From NCBI GenBank assembly GCA_002179805.1, contig NAVB01000005.1:30392-94391 (forward strand): 64,000 bases of DNA. Reading direction: 5' to 3'. This DNA comes from Acanthamoeba lenticulata (taxonomy: Eukaryota > Discosea > Longamoebia > Acanthamoebidae). Positions 35,501-45,886 of this stretch are shown piece after piece (positions within the stretch are counted from its first letter, which is position 1; every line of letters starts with the position of its first letter). The translations under genes were made by a program, and so were the position numbers. The notes below the pieces were generated by a model, which ran no database searches, was not told the DNA's origin, and saw nothing but the letters and a program-made list of their open reading frames with translations.

Positions 35501-38500
35501 GACATCCTCCGGAACCCCGAACTTGAGCAGCACCAGCCGCGAGTTCTCCAGCGACAACTTTCGCAAATCGGCGTCCGTGCCCGTCACCGATGTCTTGGGC
35601 ACTTGCGCCTTCTTCTGCTGGGCCTGGACCTTCTGGGGCACGCGGAGGTAGCTAAAGCCAGCGCCAGTGCCGGTGGGGTCGCCAAAACCGGTGAGCTGGA
35701 GCTGACCCTTGCCGTTCTGGACGCTGAGGAAGTTGCCGGTGGTGTTCCACGGGGCCAGATAGACCTCCTCCTTGACAAAGGCCGCCGCGGGGGTGAGCTT
35801 GCGCCCGCTCTCGGCCTCGAGCTGGGCGACGGCCTGGGCGAGACCCGTGGCGTTGTGCGTGTGCTCGATGCCGCAGTCCTGGAGGCGCTGGTGGCCGGCG
35901 AGCATGCTCTCGTAGGCGCAGACGGTCTCCGGAGTAAGCATGGCGCGGAGGTCCTCCTCGCTGGGCATCTCAAAGTCCTTCTTGAGGGTCCACCAGCCGC
36001 TATCGTCGCCGCCGCGCTGGAAGTCGGAGCAGTCCTTGAGCCGCTTGCGGATGGACGTCTCCGAGTGGCTCGGGAAGGCGCTGCAAATGTCTGAGATCCG
36101 GACGCGCTGCTGGTTGGCCCGCTTCTTGAAGAGGCGGTAGATAAAGGTCTGCAGGCGCGCCTTGATGAAGTTGTTGGCCGATCGTGAGTTCGGGGCCGGG
36201 ACCTCGGTCACCGGCTGCTCCTGACCCACGGCGTAGACGGCCGGGATCTCGCGGATGAAGCACTTGCCCTTGGACCGCACCAGCAAAAAGTCCGTCATAG
36301 GCGGGTTGTGCTTCACGATGGGCGCCCGGAACAGGTTGTTGTCCATCATCTGCACCGTCTCCCCCGTCGGCACCTCGCCCAGGAACGGGCACTCGTCCGC
36401 CTGATCCAGGAGCACCATGTCCCCGTCCTCCCGCGTCCTGTCCGGCGGGATGTCGTTCACGTCCTTCTTCCTACGCTCCCAAAGTCAAGAATAAAAATAA
36501 TAAGAAAACCAAAAAAGAATGCGGCATCTTGTGGTGAGCTTCTCGCCTTGCCATATCGCAGATTGATAATTGACACAGCAGCAACGCACGCACCGATAAT
36601 AGTTCAAAATCTTGGTGCCCATTCCAACGTTGCTGAGCACGGGCGGTCGCTCCTCGAGATACTCGGCCAGCACCACCCGCCCGTCCTTGCCTGCTCCAGG
36701 CCTTGTTGTGAGCAGGCGCCCAGGCGATTGCCAAGACAGGCAGACAAACAAAATAGAACAAGCAGCAACAGCAGCAGCAGTAGAGTACCAGACAGCTCGC
36801 GCTTGCGTCGGATGGTGCCGCTCTGCTTCTTGAATCGCGGGTTGCGACCATCGGAGGGAACCGGCGTGATCTTGATCTTCTTGGAGGTGGGCAGCCTCGT
36901 GCGCGGTCGGTGGAACAGTCGCAGCTCGTCGGGCGTGAAGTTGGTCTTGAAGCTTGACAGCTTGAGCGCTGGGATCGAGTGTTGCACCACCGGCTTGCCC
37001 ATGTTTTTCGGTCGAATCTATTTATATTATTTAAATTAGCAATTGGTATTTTAAAACAATGTACTAAATAACGTTTAGAGGGCGCGTACCTTGGCGAGAG
37101 CACGGCTGGCGTTGGCATAGATGCGATCGAGAGAGTAGTTGAAGGGGTCGAGATCCTCTTCGACTTCGTCCTCGATAATGTTGGCGATCTCACTGATCTT
37201 TCGCTTGGGACGGCGGCCGCGCCGGCGGACAACTTTGGTTTCGGCCAACTCGTCGTCGCCCACGAGCTGTTCTTCGTCCTCGGCTGGCTTCTTGACGTTC
37301 TCCTCAAAGAGCATCTCCTTGTCGTTGAGGTCGAAGATCAATGGGTTATTTACAGCGGCCGGCGGAATTCTGCGGTCGTCCCACACAACTGCATCCAGCC
37401 AATCCCCACTATTGCGAGCCACAACACAACACCCACGCAAGCCGTGGATCAGTGGGTGGTCTGATGAAGCGAGGAGGAGAGAGGGAGAGTACCTGGCCAG
37501 CTCCTCGTTGATGGCCGGAAAGAGGGACCATTCGCGCGGCTCGACGACGGGCTCCTCCTCGAGCTGGGCGAGCACTTCGCTGGTCGATTTGTCGGCTGAC
37601 GTCGCCGTCGCGCTGGTCTTGGCGGGCTCCTGCACGGCGCCCCAGAGGCTGAACTTGGCGTCGGCGTGGAAAGGTGTGCCAAGGGCCGCCTTCGAAGCCA
37701 GCTCGCTCTCAGGGACTGACGCGCGCAGCACGACTCCGGAGGCGCTTTCCTGCGACGCAGGCGCCTTCGCGTTTTGGCTGTCCACCAGCGGTCGGTTCAC
37801 GCCGCCAGAGATGTCGGTCTCCCAGAGGATCTCGTCCTCCCAGGGCCACGTCTGCACGGCCTCGTGCACAGGCGACGGGATAGGAACAAAGGCCACATCC
37901 TCAGGAAGCGGTTTCTTCACGCGCTGGCGTGCCGCTTCGTCCGCGGTGGCGGGCTCGGCGGCAGCGGAAGCGGCGGGCTCGGCCATCATTCCAGTCTCGC
38001 CCGCTTCATCGTCTTCGTCATCCTCACCCACCTCTTCCTTGGGCAAGTAGAAGGTATAACTGAGGGCGCTGAACAGTTCCTCTTCGTCGTCTTCCTCCTC
38101 GACCTGTGTCGCCGAGGCCGCCACGGCCGCCGCAGCCGTAGCGCGTGCTCGGGCGCGCGCGGCCTGGTGGAGGCGCGAACGCCTATTGGGCCGCCTCGGG
38201 GCAAAGATCTGCGAGAACTTGAGGATAGGACCGTCCATGCCGTTGTAGAGGGAGCTGCAGATCTGCTTCACCGACGAGGTGGGCAGGACGGCCGTGCCAG
38301 ACAGGACGGCCGAGATGGCGGGCGGCAGCACGGCCCCTGTCGTTTCGGCCGATGCAGCGGCAGCAGCAGCGGCACCCGGCGTGATGAGCTCCTTGACCAG
38401 TTGACTGGACTCATCATCCATGTCGTCGCTCTCCTCATCTGTCTTGTCTTCGTCCTCCTCCTTCACGCCCTCGCTCTTGACCTCCCTCTCTGAGTGGACT

Positions 38501-39215
38501 GACTCGTCGGGTTCCTCGTCCTCATCGCCGAACAAGGCCTTCTCCATCTCATCGAAGCCCATTTTAACGCTGTCTGTCCCATCTGGAATGATGGGTAGCG
38601 GCGTTGTGAAGGCCTCGATTGAGTAGTATGATGTCGGGGTTGTTGTGGTGGCTCCCGCAGACGGCAGGGCCGATGATGTGGCAGGGAGGGCGTCCGTCGT
38701 GTGCGCTGCGCCGTTGGCAAGCAAGGAGGGCGCTGCCGCAAAGGCGGACAACGAGGAGGAAGAGGAGGCATCGTAGTCATCGTCATAGTCATCGCCGCCT
38801 TGTGCCTTGGCAGCACCGCCAAACTTGGACTTGAGCTGGCGTGCCATCTCAGCAGCCTTTGCCTTCACCTCCTCAGGGTCCTCCTTCTCAGACTTGACCT
38901 CCTGCTCATCCCCTTCCAAATCTGCCACCTCACCATCGCTGATGTCTTCAAAATCGATGGCATCACCCGCCTTCTCTTCCCCACCGTAGTCTGCCACAGT
39001 GAACCCGGGAGGTAAGGCTGCAAGGTTTACAATTACGCAAGAAGGTTTTAGGGGGGGCGGATACCTGCTGTAACATTGTCGCCTTCTGCCAACAGTGACT
39101 TTGCGATGCCCATGCCCATAAAGGCCTTGGCGCCTGCCATCAGCTCAGGGGGCAGTGCATCGCCGAACATGAGCATATCCTCGAGGTTTCCTCCCTGTTT
39201 GCCATTTCGCTTCAT
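32573..39215 (-). CDS. TFIID subunit 1 (TAF1) with zinc knuckle and single bromodomain
   Basis: The start at 39215 gives MKRNGKQGGNLEDMLMFGDA. A 640-codon acidic exon follows, with the TAF1 blocks ILKFSQIFAPRR and WPWEDEILWE and the end LDRIYANASRALAK. It splices to MGKPVVQHSIPALKLSSFKT and ELRLFHRPRTRLPT, then to a very long exon (33240-36460) that holds the TAF1 core (FRAPIVKHNPPMTDFLLVRS, GKCFIREIPAVYAVGQEQPV, WWTLKKDF), a C2HC zinc knuckle (CGACGMVGHMRTNRNCPYY), a Pro/Ala/Thr-rich linker and a bromodomain (YASPFLQPVTAAEAPDYHKY, IKKPIDLSTIHANVKAFKY) completed in the next exon (MAANCRKYCATRFPQ). A Ser-rich tail ends VKIKLPVKLRKED. TAF1 scaffolds TFIID on promoters. Only one bromodomain is present; metazoan TAF1 has two. 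Confidence 0.92.
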
Positions 39216-39520
39216 CTTGTTGGCCACAGGCCTCCGCGCTGCCCTCTCGAGTGAGTGCCGATCTTAATTCCCCACGATCTCTTGTGATTTCTCTTGATCT
39301 ACTTTAATTTTCTATTATTTTCGCTGGGCCCACCTTTGAATCGAACAGCAGCAGCTCCTGCGTCCGGTCGGCCGTGGGTCTGGAACTGAAAGAAAACTGG
39401 TGCCTCGTCCTCCTTATAGTCGACAAGTATGCGCAACTAATAAACAAATATTATGGGATTCATGACCGAGAAAAAGAACAGTAACTTAAAAAACAAGGAC
39501 AAGGGGATGGTGTTGGTCGT
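39216..39520. promoter_or_regulatory. TAF1 upstream region
   Basis: 305 bases between the TAF1 start codon and the 3' end of the Shk gene, both on the minus strand. Read on the minus strand it contains TATAAGGAGG near 39410-39420, a possible TATA-like element or part of a 5' UTR, and a GTGGGCCC that could be a 5' UTR donor. This is weak evidence. Confidence 0.3.
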
Positions 39521-42500
39521 TTAGGCCAAGTGCGCAGTGTCCAGCTGGGCGTAGTCGCCTCCGAGGTGCGACTCGTGTGCAAGAATGAGCTGCGAGTACT
39601 TGGATCCCATCAGCGATCGCTGCACAAACACACGTAAATAGAAAAACGTCAGACGTTTGGGACGCCTTGTGCGTGAACTGAAGACGAGAATTTGTGGCAA
39701 GGACCTTGAGGCCGAGGTCCTTCTTGCGGTTTTTGATGAGCTCCTTGAGGCTAGAGAACTCCTGCGAGCCAAGCGTGAAGCCGGTGCCGGCTCGGTGCTT
39801 GATGCTGTTGTAAGAACGCAGCAAGACAGGACATGAGCCACCCGGTGCTGATTCATCTTGATCGAGGTTGACGTACCGGTAGTGCTTAAGCTGATCCTCG
39901 CTGTCCATGGCGGTAATGGTGTAGTAGCCGGGCTGGGAGCTGAAGCGGATGATGTAGGTTCCCACTTTCTTGCCCGCCATTTGTCGCTCGGCGTTCTCAC
40001 TCGTGATGTCACCGTAGAACCCACTGTGTGGTTGTCGGCATGTTCTTGTTGGCTGGGCGCAGGATACCCCCCCCCCCGCCAAAGACGAGCGACAACAAAG
40101 GAAGCTGCACGTACTTCATCTTGATGGTTTCGAGGATGCGGTGGAGGAACGTATCGTCGAGCGTGAACGGACCGAACCACTCGAGCACATTGCTAAAGTC
40201 CTCGATCGAGACCTGGCCGCTGACCGAGTCGGCCGCGTTGGGCACTGTTGCGTGCGTGTGCGACGGGGTTTTCTCTTAGCCGGGCCACCGCAGCGCGTAT
40301 CCTTTTTGGAAAAGGGGGAACAGAAGGTACCCAGCACGATGTGGAGGGCCTTGATGGACAGATGATCCTTCCATGAAGTCTTCTTCGGCAACTGGATGTT
40401 GCAATACTTGATGTAGGTCTGCACAGACAAGAGCGGTTGGCACATGAAAACGCCATCCTGCTTTGGAGCGCAAAGGAGAACGGCACCTTAGCAAACTCCT
40501 TCCAGGGGACGGTGTCGCGGATGGTGCCCTCCTTGTTCTTGAACGATTTGAGCCAGAACTCGCGAGCCAGTGCGTTGGCATCGCTGATGAGAGCGTCCAG
40601 TACGACTGTATGTGTATTGTCGTCGATTATGTTAACGTCAGGCCCGTTACACACTCTTGCAACACACAGGTATCATGAGGGACACGCCACGTACCCTCGT
40701 CGAGCACCGTGCTCTCGAGGATGGCCTTGAAGGAGGGACGCTTGCGCGGCTCATGCTCCAGGCACGAGTTGATGAGCTTGGCCAGGCGCGGGGGACAGTA
40801 GTCGGGCATCGTTGGGCGTTTCTGCTGCTTGACCACATATCGGAACACGTCTGCGATGTTGTTGATGGTGTGAGTCCGAAGCGTTAAACGAGTGGTGGAC
40901 AGCAGGAAGTTGAAGGAGCGGAGAAGGAGAAGAGCCAGAGGGGGAGGGGTATGCGAACCGGCCACAGTCTCAAAGTCCTTGTCCTCGTAGGGGATCATCT
41001 GGGTGAGAAGCTCCCACACGATGATGCCGAAACTGGAGTTCATGGCACAGCAGAGCGCGTGTTAAGTTTGCGTAAGAATGGTGATTGCCGAGTGACGGCG
41101 AAAAGCAGAAAGCAGCACGAACCTGTACACGTCAGCCTTTTCGTTGTAGGGCTGCTCGGCCAACACCTCGGGGGCCATGTAGAGCGGACTGCCGACAGCA
41201 CCCTTCTGCTCGTTCTTCTTGATCCGCGACAGACCAAAATCGGCGACCTTGGCCACCCAATTCTCGTCGACCAGGATGTTTTGCGTCTTGAGGTCCAAAT
41301 GCCTGTGGGCGAAGCCGCCGTCGGGGGAAACGGGTCCGCCGTGAGCACAACGGTGTTGGCGCTTTGGTGGATGAGCAGCGAGTGCACTTACAGAATAGGC
41401 GGGTTGGAGAGGTGCAGCCAGTTCATGCCCAGGGCGGTGTCACGCGCGAAGCGCATCCGCTGCTTGAACGAGATCTCCTCTGTTTGTCAACAAGCCCATA
41501 CGGTGTCGTGACCGTCAGGTCAGATTAAAGGGGAGGGGGGGGAGTAGTGAGAGACAGAGCGCGAGGCATGGGCGCACCATCGCTGTTGTGGAGAAGATCA
41601 AACACGGAGCCGCGCGGCATGAGCTCGGTGACCATGATGAGCTTCCCCTGCTCGGGCTCCAGGCACACGCCCATCAACAGTAGCACCTGTGCGCAAATAA
41701 TAATGACGACAAGCCATTAACGGAGTTCACCAGCGGTATGGGTGAAGGAGAATGGGGAGGACCGTACATTGGGATGCAGGAGCTTCGTCATGACGGCGCA
41801 CTCGTTGCGGAAGTCATCGAGGATCTTGGTGTGGACCTCCCCGTCGGATTTCCAGTTAGCGTCGATCGTCTTCACGGCCACCGTCTTTCCGCGCAGCTGA
41901 CCTGCAGGATCGTGGCACTCCATTGGGTGAGTTCCTGCGGTTTGAAGCGGCGCGAGCGTCGATGCGGGCGTTTTTTTCTCACCCTTGACCACAGAGCCGA
42001 AAGTGCCCTTGCCGAGCTTCTGCTTCTCGAAGACCTTGATCTCCGAGGAGTCCAGCTCCCAAGTGGAGAGGTCGTGGGTGAGCTCCTCGCCTTTGGTCAG
42101 GTACGACTTGGTCGACTTGCCTGGAAAGCGCAAGGCCGGACAACGTGAGGAAGATCGTGTCTCTCACACCAAACGCACCGGAAGAGCAAAAGAAGGCGAC
42201 AGAGAAGAGGAGGCATAGAGGCGGCCTTGGGTACCAAATACACGCGTCTCGATGGCCGAAATCGCAGTGCTATCGAGAATCTCGTCAACCTGGATGGCGG
42301 GGACCGCGAGCTTGTCCTTTTCCGCTTTCAACAACTCACGACGCACCTTTGGGAATCGTGCGTGAGTTTTTAAAAGAGAAAGAGCATTGGGAGGGGGGCT
42401 GAATTTGGCTAAAGGTAGATAGAACCTTCTGCTTGAGCGTAAGATAGTCCTTGCACAGCCGCATGTGCTTGTTTTCAAGATCGACTTCTTGCTTTTCGAG

Positions 42501-42710
42501 ACCCTCCAGCTCATTCAGCAGTTTGGCATCAAATTTCTTTTCTACCATGCGCTTGCAGGCAACCTCAATCTCGGCCTCGAGCGTCTTTTGGCGAGTTCTA
42601 GTCTTTTCGATCTCGTCCAACAGCTCCATCATTTCCTGCGTCCTAAATGAGGTCTCTCTGGCCACTGGCGCAGCAGCAGGCACCCCATCTTTCTTCTGCT
42701 TCGTGAACAT
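39521..42710 (-). CDS. SH2-domain protein kinase, Dictyostelium Shk type
   Basis: Starts [20 protein letters not shown]. Domain order: N-terminal coiled coil ([40 protein letters not shown]), a kinase domain ([105 protein letters not shown]), a linker, then a C-terminal SH2 domain ([40 protein letters not shown], where IIRFS is the FLVRES equivalent). The C-terminus is [13 protein letters not shown]. Kinase followed by SH2 is the arrangement of Dictyostelium ShkA-E, dual-specificity enzymes. The HRD His is kept as HLD. About twelve exons; one intron has a run of 11 C at 40067-40077 (plus strand). Confidence 0.9.
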
Positions 42711-42875
42711 TTGTTGAGCCAACAAAGATTCGTGGCTGTTGCTCTCGCTCTCTGGCCGAGATCACTCAAATGGATGGTGGTCGTTGAGCCAACAGGAAAC
42801 CGCGCGACAATAATGAAATGTCCCATGTTTCCTCTTTCTTGTTGTCGACAGAAAGGCTCCGGAAGCCCAAGTGCT

Positions 42876-44308
42876 TCACTCATCACTGTCCTCGTCTTCA
42901 TCGTCATCTTCCTCTTCCTCATCTTCACTCTCCTGCTTACTTTCCTTAGGTCCGTCCTTCTTGTTGTTGGTTTCTTTTTTCGCGTCTTCTTCTTTTGTCT
43001 CCTCGTCCGACGATTCACCCTTCGTACCCTTCGTATGGTTCTCTACCTTCGCCTTCCCCTTGTCCTTGCCTTTGCTTTTCTTGGCTTCTTCGTCGTCTGA
43101 CTCTTCTTCCTCCTCCTCGCTCTCAGGCTTCTTCTTTTTGTTCGGGCCCTTGGGCTTGGGCGGGTCATCGATGACCTTAAGGCTCTCATCCAGAGGGCCG
43201 ATCACTTTCTGCTCCCAACAGGAAAAAGCACGTTTCGTGAGCCCCATCAGGCCTAACAACACCACCAAAGAAGAAGCATACACGTACCTCGTATTCGTTC
43301 TGGAACACGATGACGGTGGGCTTATCAAAATTGGTGAAGCGCACACAGCGAAGGCGGCTCTTCGGGTGCTCCTGTACCACCCGCGGGTGAGTTCAGAGGG
43401 AGACACTAGTGGCTAGTAGGTGGGGACAACGTACCGCGAACCAATCCATCACAGTTTTGAACATCAGCTCAGCGCACAGATTCTTGGGGAAGCTGATCAC
43501 GAGCGATGATGACGAGGAACAAGAGGATGGGTGCAAGTCAGAGTTGCCGGTCCAAACGATAGCAACAGCACGCGTTGGGAGAGGGGCGTCGCGAACCCGA
43601 AGATGCCCGAGCTGATAGCGGGGATGGCAATGGATTGCCACTTGTTCTTCTCGGCAATCGTAAGACTGCTGACCACCGCCGCCACCAGGTCTTTGTCTTC
43701 CTCTGCCGTGTGAAAGAAGAGGCACGCATGGGTTCAATTAGCGAATTCCTCCTGCGTCCCGTGTAAAGGAAGGGAGACGGGAAGACAAGTAACACTAAGA
43801 GGAAAAAGGGGAGAGCTGGTGCTCGTACTCTTCTTGCCTCCAGCCCAGGTGGGACCAACGGTGTGAATGACGTAGGGAGCCCACAACCAGTACCCCTTGG
43901 TGTAGACGGCCGAGCCCGTCGGCACCTCCTACGCTCGATGTGAGTCGCAGTTCACCGAATTAAAAGACGAGCTCTCGATGTGGGCGAGAACAACGTTGCA
44001 TATAATCTCCCATTTGAGAGCGCGAACCAGCGATGGATGAGCGAGAGGGGCCACACCTTCTTTTTAGCTATTATTCGATCACTTTCGTCCTGAATCATAG
44101 GCCCACCTCGTTTGCTGATCGCACCGGCAACGCCAGAGCCGTGCATAAGGCGACTGTTGGCGGCATTGACGATAGCCGTGGTGTCTTCCATGGTTATATC
44201 GCCCAGGCGCAGCTCGATCTTTTGTCCATTCTCTGACGTCCATTCACCACACAAGATGGTGGGCTTGCGCTCGCCGTAGTTTTCTGGTCTTGCCGGCCCG
44301 TTTCCCAT
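42876..44308 (-). CDS. Macro-domain protein with highly acidic C-terminal tail
   Basis: Starts [20 protein letters not shown]. The macro fold is clear: [67 protein letters not shown], and [22 protein letters not shown] and GSGVAGAI line the ADP-ribose pocket, so it should bind or hydrolyse ADP-ribose on protein, nucleic acid or metabolite. After [20 protein letters not shown] the protein ends in a charged tail of about 100 residues made of [23 protein letters not shown] runs, finishing [14 protein letters not shown]. The tail could be nuclear, histone- or ribosome-binding. About seven exons. It is divergent from rab32, with the tRNA-like locus in between. Confidence 0.85.
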
Positions 44309-44469
44309 GCGTACGTTAGGTGGTGCTGAGCGGCTAAGCAGTCACGTTCAAGTTTGGTTTTGTGCGAACGAAACGGTTGCTGTCTGCTTTTGGCTTTTCT
44401 TTTTTGAGTTCACAGAAACTATTTGCGCGTCTTGTAGCTACCTGTGTGGGGCACTTGCTTGGCCAAGAC

Positions 44470-44473
44470 AAAA
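44470..44473 (-). terminator. Possible Pol III terminator (TTTT)
   Basis: Read on the minus strand, a TTTT run within CTCTTTTGTC lies about 25 nt after the 5'-half of the permuted tRNA-like locus. This is the position and strand expected for RNA polymerase III termination; a four-base run is weak evidence alone. Confidence 0.35.
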
Positions 44474-44496
44474 GAGGGATGATCGCGTGAGGAGTG

Positions 44497-44587
44497 CTTG
44501 TAGATAACCCCTTAACCACTCGGGCACCAGACCAAAGGTCTGGGTCGGATTCGAACCAACGCTGATGAATCAATTATGACTTATTCG
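44497..44587 (-). tRNA. Permuted tRNA-like locus (3' half precedes 5' half), type II, Leu/Ser-like
   Basis: On the minus strand the order is T-arm, then 3' acceptor strand, then 5' acceptor strand, then D-arm. The T-arm is GTTGG-TTCGAAT-CCGAC (44544-44560), containing a perfect B box (GGTTCGAATCC). Next comes CCAGACC (44537-44543), the spacer TTT (44534-44536) and GGTCTGG (44527-44533); the two 7-mers pair perfectly as an acceptor stem. Then TG and a D-arm CCCGAGTGGTTAAGGGG with CCC/GGG pairing. Upstream of the T-arm a small TGAT-TC-ATCA hairpin (44561-44571) fits the long variable arm of Leu or Ser tRNAs. One reading puts the anticodon CAA (Leu) at 44498-44500, but position 33 would be A and the anticodon stem is imperfect. 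No T-arm follows the D-arm and no matching acceptor strand precedes the T-arm. It may instead be a remnant of a tandem tRNA duplication. Confidence 0.5.
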
Positions 44588-44847
44588 AAGTAACCCCTTC
44601 ACCATACTGCATCCCCTTCTTGGCCTTGCCCTCTCTGTATGCTTCTTTCGCCTGGTGCCTAGCAACAGCAGAGAGAAACAGTCTTGGCTTCTGGTCTCTT
44701 TTTCTTCGTGGTTGTAAATTGCTGGCGCTTTGACTTCTACTTCCATGGCGGGGGAACGAGCGCCCCCACAAGGGCATAAGAATAAGTATCGCTTCTCCCT
44801 GGCCAGCCTTTACGAAAACACTCAACCAACCAAGCGCACAAGGAACC

Positions 44848-45748
44848 ATGTATCGCTTCCTCGCCGGCGATCAAACAACTACTACTACCACGACTACCAG
44901 CTCGTCGCCCACAAAGGACCAGAACCAGCGCGAACTGGTCTTCAAGATTCTGGTGGTTGGTGACATTGGAGCTGGCAAGACGGCCATCATTCGCCGAGCC
45001 GTCGATAACGTCTTCTCTGACACTTACAAGGTACAGAAGCCACCCAAAGCAATACAGGGTTTTTTTTTTCTCACTTTTCCTCCGTCTTCACAGAGCACAA
45101 TCGGTGTTGATTTCGCGCTCAAGGCGGTGAAGCTTCAACCCCGTACCACGACCTGGTTGCAGCTTTGGGACATTGCTGGCCAAGGTATAGTCTCCCGCTC
45201 GGCACTTCTATAATCTCAACGGCAGGTGTTCTCACCTCTTGTTCCTAAATCGCAGAGCGCTATGGCAACCTCACGCGAGTCTACTACAAGGAGGCGGTGG
45301 CGGCGCTCGTCGTGTTTGACCTGACGCGACCATCTTCCTTCGAAGCTGTGCGAAAATGGAAGAGCGACATTGACGCCAAGGTCGCGCTCGCCAACGGCGA
45401 CCCTATCCCTTGCATCCTCGTAGCCAACAAGTGCGACCTCGTGAACGTGCCTCTCAACGCCGAAGTCATGGTACGCACCATTCTACTTACTCGCTTCCGC
45501 GCGCGGTTCATTGTGACTTACCTTCCCTCGCCACACAGGATCAATACTGCAAAGAGCACGGCTTTGTCAGCTGGATCGTGACGTCGGCAAAGAAGGATAT
45601 TGGCATCACGGAGGCGATGACATCAATCACGCAGCACGTCATGTCGCGATCCCCCATCGAGGAGGAGGATGAGAATGAGGACCCCGACCTTATTCGTCTC
45701 GCCTCGTACGAGGCCCGGCCCTTTGGTTCCTGCTGCTGGAGCGGCTAA
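44848..45748 (+). CDS. rab32: Rab32-family small GTPase
   Basis: Starts MYRFLAGDQTTTTTTTTSSS. The GTPase motifs are LVVGDIGAGKTAIIRRAVDN (G1), STIGVDFALKAVKL (G2, the IGVDFALK signature of Rab32/38), LWDIAGQERYGNLTRVYYKE (G3), VANKCDL (G4) and TSAKKD (G5), with KEHGFVSWIVTSAK also typical of Rab32. The C-terminus ends RPFGSCCWSG, giving a double-cysteine prenylation site followed by three residues. Rab32 acts on lysosome-related organelles and mitochondria-associated membranes; in amoebae, phagosome and contractile-vacuole roles are possible. Three introns (near 45031-45093, 45185-45255, 45470-45538). The acidic IEEEDENEDPDL stretch precedes the tail. Confidence 0.88.
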
Positions 45749-45886
45749 ACGGTCACCAGTCTTTTCCTTCCTTCTCTATCTCTTCTCCTGCTTTACGTGC
45801 AGAGCGCACGCCCTCTTGTCATTTTTGCTTTCCTTTCGATGTAAAAACAACCCACCCTACGATGAACACGTAGCTGCAACCAAAAT

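Noticed and set aside
34349..36094. 581-codon plus-strand ORF opposite TAF1
   Set aside because: It is the complement of a GC-rich, Glu/Lys/Ala-rich TAF1 exon; its Leu/Arg/Gly-rich product has no domain pattern, while the opposite strand encodes recognisable TAF1 blocks.
42871..43416. Ser-rich 181-codon plus-strand ORF
   Set aside because: It is the complement of the Glu/Asp-rich tail of the macro-domain protein.
44574..44849. Minus-strand ORF of 91 codons between the tRNA-like locus and rab32
   Set aside because: No coding pattern and it overlaps the rab32 5' region; treated as chance.
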